Counted from the stretch's first letter, positions 1-15,523 are shown. The stretch is 64,000 nucleotides of DNA from Sclerurus mexicanus (GCA_013396755.1 VWZF01003402.1:62001-126000), one strand, 5' to 3'. Notes: generated by a model not told the origin, from the sequence alone. A program made the numbers and translations.

Positions 1-3000
1 GTTGTTGGCAGGAATGACTTTGCATTTGAGGAATTGGAACACATGATATAGATGACTTTTTTGAACTTTATGTAAAGCACAATGTGTGTGTCTTGCCTCT
101 GGTCTTGTTCTGTTTTGCATACTGAAATGCTTTCTTCAGATTTCCAAGTGCATTTCTACTTCTAACTACAAGGTTATTTTCTTAGGATAAAAACAGCAGA
201 AGATGGTAAACTTAATCTGACAAACTTTTTTGAACAGCTATTAAGTTCAAGATGCCAGAAGAGAAACACACCAGATGAGGAAAAAAGGTTTTTCTTCAGG
301 AGTCCTTGAAGACCTTTACAGTAATGAGGAACATCATAATTTATAGACTTTCTGATGCTTATTTTATCAAGTGCTGGTTGGCAGGGTGCCAATAAAAACA
401 CTCATCAGTTTCCCATCTGTATGTCTGTGCATCCGTCCATGGCTTACATAGTATGCATTTTCTCTGCTTAATGTATTTCTCTGTAAGAATTTATTTTATA
501 CTGTACTTCAAATCCTGCTTAGAAAAGAAGCTGTTGCCTGATGTTGCCTTATATGTGTTACAGGAAAAGGCAATGGTGTTGAAGTGATATCCTTTTCCCT
601 TCATGCTCTATTGTATTAATACGTGACCACTCATAGAGCAATTCATAGTAGCAGAGCATATTTGAAAAATTACTGAGTAGGGTGAATTTTGTGGTCCCTC
701 TGTGGTTGCAGGGCTATGCCTGACAGGTGTTGAAAATGGTAACTTACTGGCTCACTATTGTAGGCAATAATCTTTCCTCATCTCTAACTCACTACAGCCT
801 TGGGTTATATGTTTTCTATTACTGAACTGTCACTTTCAGTTGAGGGTGGGGAATAGGTAGAAAACCAGAAATGCTGCAAGTCCTGTTATTGCTTCAAGAT
901 TGTGTCAGAGTGAGTTTTCTGCATTCTGCCTCAGAAGTGATTAGCTAGCTATGATTTTGTAACCTTATTCTGTTCCAAAATTTGGTGATTTTATTTTCCC
1001 CTATGGGGTTCCCAGGAAATCTATCTATAGAACAAGATGAAAAGACTGTACTCCTAAGTTGAACAAGATAGTTCTATTTGATCCAGTATGGTGTGTTCTC
1101 CTAACCACATCATCTGTGAAAATTTGTCTCTATATCCATTTTTGTCTGAGTTGGCATATTGTTCTGAAAACAGCAGAGGCAAATGACCTGAAATTCAGCT
1201 CCAGGATAGCTAGTGCCTGTTTTGGTGTGTGTATAAAGCTGTGTGAGTAATGACAGAAGAAGGTGCCTGCCACCACCACCTTTTCTCTTCTGCTTCGTGC
1301 ATAAACTGAATTACAGGGGGAGGGATTCTTATCATGGCTTGCTAACATGTGTGTTTCCCTAAATGTAAAGGTATCAGAGATATGTTTCACTCTTTCCACT
1401 TGCTTTATATAGAAACAAAAAGAAAACGGAAAAGGAACATCTAATTCTCCTATGAATAAGAGAAGGCAAATCTCATGTTATTTCTCCCCTTGTGGTGAAA
1501 AAGAGGTTTTGTTTTCTTCCAAGTAAGACTCTTGTTTGTCAACTAGTATTTTGTCATGATGGTACAAAGTTTTCTGGTTTTGAGCTTATTCTCTGTGGTC
1601 TTGGTGATTTTAATTATGGTGCTTTCATTATTTTCAGTTTTAGCTATTTACATGTAGCATGGTGTTCATTATAAAATAGTTTTGTGAAAAACTGACTTAC
1701 TTTCCAAAAATCTGCATTTTCTATAGCTCAAGGATTCTTTAGTAAGTACAAATGAGAGTTTTAAAATAGTTAGATGATATATTATTTCTTAAAGCTTCAT
1801 TCCAGAACATCTTTGGAGGTATAATTGCTTCACACTAACCTTTGTTTTCATACAACTGGAAAACAGAACTATGTTTAAAACAGTTTTAGTTAAACACCAT
1901 CTTACTTCTTTTAAACACCATTTCCCTTCTTTTAATTATAGGCAGCAGACATCTGAGTTTGGCTTTTATTTTAGTGCCAGTTCTAGGAACATAAACAGTC
2001 TTGGGCTCCATGAGGAATGTGTTCTTTTATATCTATAGGGGAGGAGAGGGGGGAAAAAACCCAAATCCCAAACAGTTCCTTGCCACCTATGCCCTTTTGA
2101 GTTGGGTAGGTGTAACATGGCAAATACCAACATGGTTAACTAAAAGTCAGTAAAATTAGGCTATTTGCTGTTTTGTGAAAAACTTCAGTGCAAACAGGTA
2201 TTTGTATTTCACTCCAGAACAATACATGCATATACAAAGCCCAAGGGTAAATGAGCTCCAGATACATAATCTTTTCTGGGATTTGGCATTATTTAACAAA
2301 TTAGCAGGAAGTAGTTCCAGTGAAACTTATTTTTTTTTATTTTAGAGTTACAACTAACCCTGCTCATTTTCTGTCTTAGTAATATGGAAGTGCCTTTCAT
2401 CAAAGTGTTCAGGTAAATCATCCATACTATAACACTCAGCTTCTTAACATTACAAACTCCATGTGTAACTTTCCTTCTAGTACTGCAGATTTCAAGTTTC
2501 AGTGGCAGGATTGCTTCCCCTCTTATACAGAAGTACTGTAAATTGGGGTATCTGAGCATAGATCCCACCTCTGCTTGGGCAGTGATGGGAACTGCTCTCA
2601 GGCAATCCTGTAGGAATTCAGCAAGCACAAAGTCCCTCATTCTAGGCAAAGAAACAGTACAAATTCATTAAGAGATCTGACAGCTGTTGAAATAACTGAA
2701 TTTTAGTTGATCTCTAATATTTCAAGCCAATTTTTAAAATAAATTTCCATAGAGCCTGAGTTTCCATTCAGTTGCATGGAAGAGATTCAGCTCAGGCCAG
2801 CAGAATTGCAGCAGTGCTGCAAAATGACCAAGAAAGAATTGAACTTTGTGCTCATAAATCCATGTTCTGGATATTCAGAGTTATTCTTGAGTTCCATAGA
2901 TCTAGCCATTTCTACCGTAAACACACTCCATTTGGAAGATTATGATGCTGATTTAATCAATATAATAGGAGAAATATTCTGACATTCAGTTTGAAAGAAA

Positions 3001-6000
3001 TTGAAGATGATCAGCCTCTTATTAGGCTGATTATCCTAAAAGCTATACAATGGATTTGGATATTGAATCATTTTGATTGGCTTGCAATAGTTTCAGAGAC
3101 ATTAATCTGATTTAACTACCAGTTTTCATTCTTTTCACTTTGTTAGTCTAATCAGATTAATGTATCCAGGAGAAAGTAGAAAAAAAAGTTTTTCTTCCTG
3201 AATATTCATATGATTTTGAAAACTTGTGTCAGAAAACCTACTCCATCTGAATAAGGTACGAGTCTCCCCTGAATGTATCCTAGGATATACAGACTCCAGA
3301 AAAATTTTATTCCTTAACTTTTCATAAAATAATGGACAAGAAAGATTGCTGAAGGCCAGAAGACAGAAGCAATACAAGTCAAATGACCTAAAAATCAAGA
3401 TGACTCACAGTTTTCACTCTCTTCTGTCTTAAATAAACAAACAAGGTAGCTGGGCTCAGGTTTTCTTTCTGAAGATTCACCTTGCATTTCTGTCTGTTTT
3501 ATGTGAGCAGCTTGTAAGACTTTTAAATAATGACATCTTTCACCCCCATTTCAGTGGAAATGGAGAAGATGTGTTCTGTGTTACATCAGGAAAGGAAGAC
3601 AATAATTACAACTGATTAGAGAAAGGCTTAAGGGTTCTAGAGATCCAATTAGACTTCACATGGTCATCTGGCTTTAGGATAAGGCCCCCTCTGTCAAGGA
3701 GAATATCAGTACATCTCCCCACAGTAAAGGAACGTGAAGCAAGTGCCAAAAGAGCCATCTGTACTGTACTTTGTTCAAGGTGTGTAAAACTGTGGAAGGT
3801 GAAATTATAGCCATATATCTCTGAGAATTTTTACCCTTTTAATCATGCTGAAGGTGGAAATAGACTGAGAGATGTGCTTTATGTGTATTCATGTGACCTG
3901 TTTCAGTATTACAGCCTCTTTATTAGCCAAGTCCATTAAATGCTCTTTTCCCAATGGCAATAAGCAGACTTTCCAATAAACCTGTGTAACCTAGTTTACT
4001 TCATAGCTCAGAGTGTGATGCTGAGATCTCAGGAGGAGAGATGTGCCACTTTCTTGCTATTTTGGGAAGCCGTAACTGGAGCATTTACCAGTTTGTAACA
4101 CAAACATGCTAACATTTATGCTTCTCTTTAAAATTGTTCACTTATCCACATTAACAGTGTGGGTGGCCTACTTAGATGGGCTTTCGCCTTTAATTATCTG
4201 GTCTTCGTACATCTTCTTCCATTCTACTGCTTTGCTCTCTTTATCTGCAACATACTTGCTTTTAATTTTCTCTCTTAGGATATGCATTTATATTGCATAG
4301 TCTGTTGTATGTCTTTGATTGTGTGGGGAATCAAATGAACAACAGAGAAAGACTGTTGGTGAAAAGCCGGAATTAATAGGTCCCAAAGTATTAGTAGGAT
4401 TTGTGACTATTTCCATTAGCATTAGAATAAGTACTAAATGTTGAGGAGTCAAGTAAATGAGAATTCTGTGACTTGTCTAGGATGACTCACTGTTTGACTA
4501 TAGTCTAAAACTACTTTTTCTGATGATGAGTAAAAATTTTCTCAAAGTTCACGCAGTGTCTTTGCACATGGGCAGAGGGCTATCAGATGTATGGCACTGA
4601 GTATGTAAAAAAAGAATGGACAGTTTTCAGTGCTTGTCTCAAAATGTGTTGGTAAGTTATACTTCAGAGTATAGGTCATTATATATGTAGGACCCCAGAA
4701 GAAGCTTTCTTGTCCAGCTCCCCAGAGCAGCAAAATTATTTCAATTCATTGATAGGTGATTCAAGGGCAAGTATTATAAATCTACTAATTGAACTTGTAA
4801 GACTGTGCAACTGAGTACAAAAAAGGGACTATTGATGAAGTACATAAGAATGTTGTTAGTCCTTTATTAGTCTGATGTGATGTGACTTTCCCTTGAGGAT
4901 TTTCTGTATGTTCAGATTAGAGCGCACCGCATGTTGACCTGGTCAGAATACTGCATAGTCTTGCTATATTAAAACTGTTTACCCTTTGAACATAATGCAT
5001 AGGTCACAGCCAAGAACACAGAACCAGAACATAACCAATGATAGTCATTTAAACTACTAAAAGGTACTTCCCTAGCTTAAACATTTTATTTTACTAAGTA
5101 CTCTGAATATATTTTTACCCACACAGCATTGGTGCAAATCAACACTTTCAGGATTCTAGATACAGGATCAGTTTTCCTGTTCTCAATTTACAAAAGTTTA
5201 TAAAGCTTAGTTTGGAATTTATTCCAGCACATTTAAGCTGCTTAGAATCTGGGTGTCCAGTGTAGCTAGCTTAGTGACTAATAGTTCCCCAGGAGGTAAG
5301 GGGATAAATCAATAGTGATGAATCTATACTTTTCTATTGATTGCTCAGCCTAGTTGCTAGACTCTAGGCACCTAACCGTCAGGTCATTAGACTTGGGTAA
5401 GGAGGGTGCTACTATAATTAATTATTTTAATTTGTTTCTTAAGAAAAATACTTTAGTAACTCTGGGGAAATAATTTTCAGAAGCTTAGTTGCTGGTGACG
5501 ATGTTATGCTGCTTGTTAAGAAATATATGCTTGGTTTTGCACTCTGTCCTGTTAGTTTCTCTTGCTGTCAGACAGAGCTTTTCCCTGATCTTTCCAGAGA
5601 GGCTGAAATAAAGGATAGAAAAATTGTTAGAGGTAAAATATGATGGAATTTTAATATATACATTTTGCAGTCTAGAGCCCATGTGCATTTTGGGCAATCA
5701 CATCAGTTGATAGTATCACTCTGCTCTTTTTTTCTGACCTCACACTTTGAATGTCTCTATCTTATCCTTCTCATGGGAGCAGAGTATCTTCCTTTTCTTC
5801 AGTCTGCAACAGCTCTTTTCTTAAGGGAACAAAAAAGAATGGGCTGAAATTTTTGACGTATAGGAAAAAAAATTATGTTAAACTATGGCTACTGAAGAGG
5901 AAATGTTGAGATAAGCTTATTCTTCAATTCAGTTTGAAAGCTCCATCCCTTTTTTTCAGCTGTGAGAAAACATGACATGTAAACAAAGCTTTGCTCCTTT

Positions 6001-9000
6001 TAGCACTGGGACACAGACAAATTAAGTTACAAGCTAATATTGAGCCAAACTAGATATATATCTATTCAAAGATACGACATAAAGATAAGGAGCTGCAGTA
6101 GTCTTGTTATTGTAGTTCATAACATGGTTTTTGTTTTCCTCCAGAGCAATCACTTTTACATCACACAGCAGTCAGCAGATAATCTATCTACTGACACTCA
6201 TGTCCATGAGATTCTTATTGTACTGCTGAGCTGTGATAACAGCCTCCTAGAGAATGTTGGTTGGGGTGGTTTGTTGTTGTTATTCTTGTTTTTTCTTTCA
6301 AACACATGCCCAGGAAATACTGAATGTTCCCGAAACAGACTGGTTTCTTCATAAATCTGAGGTCACTTCAAAAAACTGATTCAAAGTGATAGGGTCTTTA
6401 GTCTTCCAAGCAGAAGCATCTTCAGGGGAATGCAAATTAAGTGGATGTAAGAGGCAAAACAATGAGTCAAGGAGAGGAATTGATAGTTAAGTGGAATGCT
6501 ACCTGAGTGTACTTGGCAGGGGTGGGGGGAAGAGAAATGAAGCGATGATCTAGTTATGCTCAAATGCATCAGGACTAAGACAGAAATGCAACATGTTACT
6601 CCCTGTAGCCAGACTTTTAAATAGGTTGGATGCCCTCTAGTAATTTAAATGAATCTTTATCATGACTCATGACCAGGTTGAGCATTGCCAGTTTCTCTGC
6701 AGGGAATTCCTTCTATGTGAAGGTGACACTTTTTGGCCTGTATATTTTTTGATGTTGCATGTCTTTTTGCCAAGTAATTGTCTTAATAGAAAGATGTCAG
6801 TAATTTAATATCAATCATTACGCTTAATGCAAGATTATGGCAACCAGGAAAATGATTATGGGATTAAATGAAAAAGTACAGAATTTGTAAAGTTTTTGTA
6901 TTGTTATTTTTAAATCCAAGTGCATCATACAGGGGAAAAAGTGAAATGTGAGCCTTGACTATTCAGATTAAAATTCTGCAGGTACCGTTATTTCAGTTAG
7001 TGCTGCTATTTATTCCTTTTGTGTGCTTTTTTGGCCTTAATTAGCTATAAAAATGTGGAGACAAGAATTCTGTCTCCAGTTTTATTCTACTGTGAATTAT
7101 ATATCAATTGAGAATTCCATGTTTTGTAACTCCATAAAAACAAATAGATAGCTGGTTGTGGACCAACTCAGAGAGAAAAACTTTGAAATGGGTTTATCTT
7201 TCAAAAAAGTATTACAAAAAATTTTGTTTAAATAAAAAATCCAACAAAACAACCTCCTACCCCATCACATTGAAACAAAAATTAGTTTACTGTACGTACG
7301 GCTTCTTTTTCTCTATGCTTTATATGTACTAGTTATCAGGCTGAATTAACTTTTGTCTGGTGATATAAAGCATAGCCAGAAATACACTTCCCTATCTCAA
7401 ATACTGCTTGGCTTGCAAATTGAGAGCACGGTTACAATGGCCTCAGATTCTCAGCAAGAAGTTAAATACTGTACCTTTACTAATTCCTTTTTTAATAGTT
7501 CTAAACTTGTGTAGTTCCCTTACTTTCTGGTATTGCTAAAAGAGAAACGTTACTGCATATATGTATGCCCATTCAGAAGCTCTTTTCATGATTTAAGCCA
7601 GTGGGAGAGACCAGATAATTGCTCATGTATACTACATAATAAAGCCTTTCTCATTCCTTAGTCAATAAGTTTCTTAAGTAGCAACATCAACACTTTTTAC
7701 GTGGGGAGTGCAATACTTTCAACCAGCTTGGGCAATGAATAGAGCCATTTCCCAAACAACACAAAGATGCATCCAGAGTTAACCTGTTGTTCTGAAGCGA
7801 CATCTACTTTTGAGACAGACTTAAGTTTAGAGCTTGCCACATTCAGGCAGGTGCCTTCCTTTTGGTAAGGAATATTGTAGCTACATGACAAAAATATTTT
7901 GGCTGAGCCGATCAACACTTTTGACAGTGAGTTTATTCAGTCAAGCAAAATATCACAGCCTTGTGGTTACACAACTTCTGTCCTGGAAGTGGTTGTTGAT
8001 GATAACATGGTTTGCAGCCAGGATGTGTGGATATATCTGCATAACACTGTAAAAACAACTTAAAACTGGTGGCCTTCTTGGTCTGTGATTACCTCAGAGT
8101 ATTCTCTTCCACTATAGGTCAGTATGCTTGGTTATCAAGTTTTCATTATGTACATTCAAGTGGGTTTGACTTGCTTGATGTTACATCATCACAGTATGTT
8201 CTCTGTCGAGTTTCACTTCGTCATTCACCCAGCACTGAATTTTGTGAGCTTCTTAACTTTAATTCTTTAAAAAGCAACCATTATTTTTCTATAGTTCTAT
8301 GTTAATTTCTACTTGATGTTTAGAGCTTCTAGAAACAAGTGGAGTCACTTATATGTATGTTTCTATCAGCAGTTAAATTTTCTTAAGTTCATATGTAAGA
8401 ACTGACATATGCAGTATTCTCTTGAAAAATACATGCTCAACAGCTTAAAAATACAGTGTTGCATTTAGTTGTCCCAATATGGATTTGTGTACCCAGATTT
8501 TAGGGTCAAAAGTTTGTAGTTATTGGCCTTTGGGCTGTGGGAATTACAGTTCTTGACTGCTTGAGGGGTGTTGTTCTCAGCATTCTGTTCAGTTGTCTGT
8601 ATTTTTCTTCTCAGTTTGCTATAATATTTTTCTTAATTTTTTGAACTGTTCTGTATAAATTCCTTCTATAAAACAGATGGCTACACTTCAGTGGCGGATG
8701 AAGTGCTGCCTTATACATCTAATTTGTAACCTTAAATGAACGGAAGCTATTTTTTAAATTGCTGATTTTCATGAAAGCACCCCAAATCAGTTCACTAACA
8801 GACTTTACATAATGGTGTCATGCTTGAACTAAAACAGAAAGTCTTTGGTTTTGGAAAAAAACCCTCAACTAGTGTACCATTTATATAGCCATCTGTTGTA
8901 TCAAGGGTTGGGTCTAATTGTGTGTTCTGTCTTCTAGACTTTTAGTCTGATTTTTACTGGCTACACATTTACCTTCTTCAGAAAGAAGTCACAAAAATTT

Positions 9001-10260
9001 TCCCACTGTGGTGTGAAAAATCACATTATTACAAAAATTGTTTAACAGCATAATGCCTGCAGAGAAGTTACCTAAGAATTTCCTATTTTCTGAAAATTCA
9101 CAGGAGAGGAAGCAGTTCATTTTCTTTGCTCTCTATTTCTGGTAGCTCAAGTAAGTTCGGTTTGGCTCAGCTTCTGGGCAGGGTGAAGTAAATTGCAAGA
9201 CTGTGAGACTGCGAGACTGCAGGTTGATTATAGAGCACCTACAGCTTTTGGAGTTCTTACTCAATGGAATTATGTAAAACTCCGATCTTGTGAAACCATA
9301 TGCTGCTTTTTCAAACTCCTCCAAAAATACCAACAAATTTACTTTACACTGGTGGTGTTTTTGCTGAATGGGGATTTGCTTATTACACTGCTATGAGCAC
9401 AGATGATGTAAAATGTTGGTGATTGTAATGGCATTGTACACTCCTGATGATTAGAAATGGAAGGTATTTTTGTCTGACATGGGTCCAATTTATGCTACAA
9501 CAGTGCGTGTATCTGGTGTTGAAGATGGCAGAATTGTAGCTTGAAAACTTAGTTGGGTACATTTTCTGTTTAAAATCTTAGCTGGATTCTGTAGCTGGTA
9601 ATTGTTTACCTGCAGATCAGAATGCAAATGAGATACAAACATGGTAAATTATTATTAATTTTTGTATTCTCCCTCTTAGAAGAAATGTATTTTTTAAATA
9701 TACCAACTGCCAGTTAAAAAACATTCACTAAGGAGAGCTAGAGAGAGAAAATTCTAGTAAAGATAGTTAAAAAGAGCCAAATAAGGAAAAAATAATATAC
9801 CTTCACAGTGGCAGATCCTGGCTCATATGGTTATGTCAACAAGGAATTGAATTCAAACTATAGGGTTACAGAAGCTGATGGCAAAAGATGGATCACAAGA
9901 ACTCCTCAGATCTACTCCTGATGAATTCAAACTTAGATGGATACAGAGTTAGGTGGAACTTGTTTTAAAAGCTCATTCAGTTCCCTTTGTTTCTTGCTTT
10001 CTCATCCCATCCCTAAACTTAAGGGACAATGCATTTGATGTGGTTTGAGGAAGAGAAAGGGGATTTGTCTGTTTGACTTAAAAGTCATCAGTATTTTGAA
10101 TAAGGGTTTACTCAAAGTGGATACTAATTGAAGTTTTTGGAGTGTACTACAACTTCTGTAGATCCTAAGATTCTGCAGACTGCCTGCTTGTTGTAAAGCC
10201 TTAAGAATGGCCTCAGGGACTCTATTTGGGTGCAAAATAGTAGGGTAAACATTTTTATTA
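1..10260. other. unique AT-rich DNA, no gene or repeat recognised
   Basis: I see no recognisable gene, RNA gene or interspersed repeat here. Open frames are short and rich in I, L, F, S and C, as chance frames in AT-rich DNA are. The longest is a 118-codon minus-strand frame at 2293-2649, which has no recognised domain. A small hairpin at about 3009-3030 (8-bp arms ATCAGCCT/AGGCTGAT) and three tandem 8-bp GACTG-type units at 9199-9222 are the only local structures noted. Confidence 0.5.
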
Positions 10261-10267
10261 TCATATT

Positions 10268-10327
10268 TAAAAAACACCAAAAACAAAACAAAAAAGAGAA
10301 AAAAAACCCCAAACAAAACCAAATACC
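10268..10327. repeat. A-rich low-complexity tract
   Basis: Runs of A are interrupted by C in AAAC and ACCCC motifs. A chance minus-strand frame crosses the tract and becomes F-rich there. This is simple sequence with no sign of a gene; it could be an old poly-A tail, but no retroposed sequence is recognisable beside it. Confidence 0.6.
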
Positions 10328-12759
10328 ACCAGCCCCAAAATTTGAATGTGCTTATAGCCTTTCCTATTATTTCTGTTGCATATGTGCTTAATCTGGCAGA
10401 GCAGGGACATTTTCAACAGTCCCAGGAAGAATTACAACTATGTGATAGCTATATGTGGAAAACAGAAAAGCAGGTCCCTGTGGTACCCTGATAAGTCACT
10501 GGGCTTATATGATTTTAAAAAAATATCATAGCTCATTGCTTCATATATCCCTGAAGAAAGGGTATTTCTATCATTGTAGTTACAAAGAAAGGTTATGAAA
10601 ATATGGCTACCACAGTACACTTGCCACTTTAATGATTTCCTGACTCTTTGTACTCTGAATTAAACAGTGGTGCTTTATAAATAATAGCTTGGGTCAGGTT
10701 TAGCATAGCTTCCAACAGTGTATCTCAAAATTACCTGAGATTTCTAAAATGTCTATGGCACAGTGTCATCAGACAGGTTAGGCTGAAACCTTGGGAAATG
10801 AAGGTCAGTCTTAAATGTTTCATATTTTGTCATCCTGATAGCTTTCTGTCTGCTGATTGTAATGGAACAGGGAGTAAAAATAAAAGGATTATCTTGTTTT
10901 GACATGGATTATTGGATATTTTCCATATGTTCTCAGCTTTTTTGTTTCCTACCCTGTATGACCTCCGTGCAGAGAATTACAGAGAATGGAAGGATTTCAA
11001 AGGCTGATTTATCAACATGTAAATGAAATTCCTTTCTGGTTACAATATCTAATGTTTCTAAGGCATTTCTAAATGAGACAGTTTAGTATGTCACACAATT
11101 AACTTCTTGGAAGTCTTTAGCTAAAATAGCTGAGGTGATCCTCTGAATTGTCATAATTCCTTGCATGTTGGACTGTTTCAATTTTCTTCTTATCTAATTG
11201 CTAATTTGGTATGACATTCTTCTTGACAGGGTATAGAGAATATTCACTATTAATTGCCTATGCTGATGTAAACAATATAAGAAGACACAGCTGATAGGCA
11301 TGTCTTTTAAAAGTCAAGATCTAATAAAAGTTAGTTTAAAAAAGATTATTCTGCTTGGACAAATATTAGCATTTTACTATTATGTGAACTCATTAGAATG
11401 ATGGAAAATACCCACTATTGATATAGGAATAATTCCTTTACCACAAAGAAAATAAACTTCTTGGATGCTATTTAGGTCAATGTCTAAGAAGGAATATTAG
11501 CAAAGGAAAACTTTTTGTCTCTTCATATGGTCTTTCTTATGGTCCTAAAGTAGATAAAAAGTTCAATGGAAAGTAGTAAATGAACTGTTTTCAAATAATT
11601 GTATAAAACACAGAAAGGAATTGTTGGGAAAACTGAGGTTCTGTTGCGTATGAATGAAGCAAGGAATGTAGATACACACGTGGATAAGTATTCCCTGAAA
11701 TCATAACAAAATATGATTTAAACCCTAAGCTCTGAGAGTTGCTGTAAAAAATAATTAGCCAGACTTCAAAAGTATTTGGGTTATTCTTGGAGGTACGAAA
11801 TATATGCATGCAGAGCAGTCTTCCTGTGGAAATTGCACCAATGAAGATTCACCATAGAGGGAGTAGCTCTCTTGGAAGCCTGTCCTGTTGCAGCTCTATC
11901 ACAATGCAAAGACTTAGACTGGTAGTTTGTATTAAGGTAATATTAAAGATTCATAGAAGAATTTTCTGGATTTTTTGTTCACAATAGGAAAGACTATTTT
12001 GTCTGTGGAGGAGAGGGTGAAGGAAGAAGGAATTTCAGTGTTCTTTGAGGCTGAGAAGAAGAAAAGGGTGGAAGAAGGTATGCATGGTAAGTCAAGTCAG
12101 TACAAAGTGTTTTACACCTTGTTGGTTTGGGGTTTTTCTGGATATGGAGCTTGTGAAGCTCTATCTTTGCAAACATGACCTATGTGTGTTTTGTCCCAAA
12201 GCTGGTTGAGCCATCTGGGCTGCAGGGATGACAAAAATATTTCCTAATAAAAATGCAATACATTATTTGTATAAATAATTCATTACTAAAACACAGTTTT
12301 CATAATTTTAAGGTAATGCTTCAAGTTATTATGGAAATACAAGACCTGTAGTCTCATGCTCATATGAAGCTGAACAGTTTCAAAAGCTGTTTTGGCAAGC
12401 AAGGTATCCTTACTGTTTAGTGTACAGCCAGAAAAATAGGGGAATAATTGTGAAACACAAGTTTTAGATTTTTGAGAATGTGTCCAATGTTTTTAAGAAG
12501 TAAACAGTATTTAACCTAGAGACTATTGTATAGGCACTATGGAAAATATTTGAAACTTGTGTCATTACTAACTTAAAACTAATTTTGCTAATGCTGTTTT
12601 CTAAGGATTTTCTGTATTTCACAGATGTCTGTCTTAGGTTTTCTCCCTTCCACGTGTAATTATTATTCTGTAATGTCTGAGATAAGAAGTTATGCCAGTT
12701 ATTCCTAGATACAAACCATGTTTGAAATTGAAATTATCTTTGTAGTTTTTTTTCTTGTT

Positions 12760-12772
12760 CCCCCCCCCCTTN
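12760..12772. other. poly-C run ending in an undetermined base
   Basis: Ten consecutive C residues are followed by TT and a single N at 12772. A single N beside a long homopolymer is more likely an unresolved base or assembly join than a sized gap. The true run length is uncertain. Confidence 0.85.
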
Positions 12773-15523
12773 GTTCACGGCAAATTTGCCATTTTTACTG
12801 AGCAGCCAATATATACATAGTGCTTTTCTTTCCTTTTCCTTGTAGGAACAGTAAAATAGATGCAGCCCAGAAACAAACAGGCAAAAAAGGGTGAAAAATT
12901 CAACTTGCTCTGATTATGGTGTACTCTCATAAAAGCAGAGATAGGATTTAGACTTTAATTTTTTTTCCCCCACTGGAAAAGATTATTGGTTTAGTATTTT
13001 ATTTCTTAGTATTGGGAAGTCTCTCTGTGTGAAAAAGATTGCACTGAGTTTTTCTTTTGGGTATCATGCATTTATCATTACTTCCTAAGGATCACTCCTT
13101 TCAAATGAGTCATGGTTGTTGCATAGCAGCACCAAAGCCAGCAGTGGCCAAGTCTCAAAAAGTGTATTTCATCTTTATAGCTCTGATCTTTTTATGCATC
13201 AGTAGCAGAATCTGAAAGGATGTAAAACTGTATCAGGCTTAAGAATGGGTCTTGCACTGATTATCATGATTTGATAATCAAGGAACCAGTTGCCTGAAGT
13301 CAAGTGGCATATGATGTGTCATAGGGCAATTTCAATTATTCATGCTATTGTGGGAGGCATATTACCCTGTCTACAGCTGCTGCTTGTACAGTGTCAAATC
13401 TCTGCTTCTGACTTTGTTTCTTAGAAGTAACTTTGAAGATGAAAGTCAAGTCATTGCATACAAAATTGAAATATCATAACTAGGGGGTTATGCTCATATG
13501 AAAAATACAACAGTCTCTGAGATACTGCTGGAGGACTTTGTTTGAAATGACAGCTCATCACACCAGGGTGTCATGTCTCAGAAACTCATGCTCAGTAAGC
13601 CAGTGAACATGATTGCTTACTCAGATTGTGCTGTAACCCCATACTTAAAACACAGCATGGTGATGTGTGGATGGATGTCTCAACTCTTGCGTTCCCAAGA
13701 CCACAGTCTCTCTAAGCTTTGCAGGTCATCTGAGAAATCATTCTATCTTTGTAGTAACTCCACACTTTATCTCCAACTACCAAGTTGCTGATCCTGAAAA
13801 AATTTAGAAGCAGACATGAAATTACAGATACAAATTAGATGAGATGATTTAAATTTGTAAGGATAAAGTCCTCTTCAAACTTGGCACTGTATATTAGAGA
13901 ACCTAGGAGCCTCATCCATTTCAGGACGAGGTGTAGCTGCCTACCCACCTCTCAGCAGTCCTGTCCTGCTCTCCATTGTTTCTGTAAAAATATTGTGTGT
14001 GAGAAGAAGGGAGCCAAAACATATTTTGGGAGGTTTCCCAGTCCAGGAAAGCAGAGGACATGACTGAAAATCATGATATGGATAAAAGCTTCTATTCCTT
14101 CAAGTTTTCCTATCTGTCTGTTCTCATGCAACAACGTTACAGCAGATGTATTGCATTTGAATGCTTCTCAAAAATTGAAGCAGTTGTCACTGCCTTGTGC
14201 AGTCTTTCCTTTCTGTTTCATTTAATTTGATATTTTTGCTCTTATCCTCTCTTTAACAGCCTGACCTCTTAACTTTCCAGTGAATGCTCCTTCAGGCTCC
14301 CTTGCTTCTTTCCTTTGCTTTTCTTCTGCTGGGATGTGCTATATTCCTGGCTTTTGTGACAGTCTCAGTGGTCTGTGCCAAGGGTTTAAAATAACAAATT
14401 TGATTAAATTCAAAATATGTGTTTTCAGCTGTTTGGAAAACAGATTGTCTTTTATGCACAGCTGTCATTCCTGTTTGGAGCTTCTAAATGCTACAGACTA
14501 ACAAATAATAGTAAATATTGCACACGATTTTATGATATGCTTTTCTGGGTTGGTTTTAAAAGTAGGGATTTTGGATGCCATAATCTGGAAAATCCTACAG
14601 GAAGCAGTGGTGTATTAAGGCAACTAATTTTAGTAAAAATTGAATGTGGTTTAGTTTCTCAGGTAAGTCAGAATGCCAGATAGTGACTCAAAGTTTCCTT
14701 AAAGATATAGACAAAGGAACCAACTCAGTTCTTTACAATGAGGATAGAGAAAAATACCAAATATTACTATCTTAAAAGAAGAGGTCAGTAAAAATATTTA
14801 GCAATTAAAATTTCCATTGGAGGAAGAGAAATACTCTAATTCATTATATAAAACAGTATTTTAAAATCAGGAGATAAGTTTAGATGCCTGTAAGCCTGAT
14901 TAGATTGCAACCTTGAAGTTTAGGCTGGGTGATGGTAGGCATGCAGTTGCACAAACTAGGGATAGTGGTTCTCAAATTTCAGTTTTTAAGAACAACTGTA
15001 GGAAACTTTGGAGATTTGGAAGAAGCTATGAAAGTAGAAAGCTTGCATGAGAACTAGTTTTGATCTTTTTTTGGCAAGCAAAGAGATACTGGTATTAAAA
15101 GGTATGGTTACTGTGGGGAAATTAGCTGATTTTTTTTTCTCAGATTGACTGCTGTGATGACTTTTCAGTAATTTCTTTGACTATCTTACTCTGATTACTG
15201 CATGTTGCATCAAATTAAATATCTGAAAACAGAAGATTGGCCCTTCACTATATGCAAATAGGCAGACTGTCAGTGGAGCACAGAGAGAAAGACCTACAGC
15301 AGTACATCTGAAGCTAGATAATTTGGTATTTTTTTTAAAATTTGAAGGAAATTATTTAAGGAATGCAAGTCCATCTCAACAAATAGATTTTTCTACTGCA
15401 GGTGGGTTGTTTATTATTTTTTAATTTTAGTGGAGATCAGTAAGACAGGGATTCAGGAAATATACACCTAGAGAGAAAAGATCAGGAATCCTAGTTGTCC
15501 TCTAGCTCCAATGGAAAATATTT

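Noticed and set aside
2293..2649. 118-codon minus-strand open frame with a partly protein-like N-terminal half
   Set aside because: There is no recognised motif, no splice or promoter context, and the second half is AT-biased. Length alone does not support a gene here.
9199..9222. Three tandem 8-bp units (GACTGTGA, GACTGCGA, GACTGCAG)
   Set aside because: It is too short to be a meaningful satellite or regulatory array on its own.
14960..15010. TAGTGGTTCTCAAATTTCAG resembles the end of hAT/MER5-like DNA transposons
   Set aside because: Only about 20 bases match, no second terminal repeat or 8-bp duplication is visible, and chance similarity is plausible.
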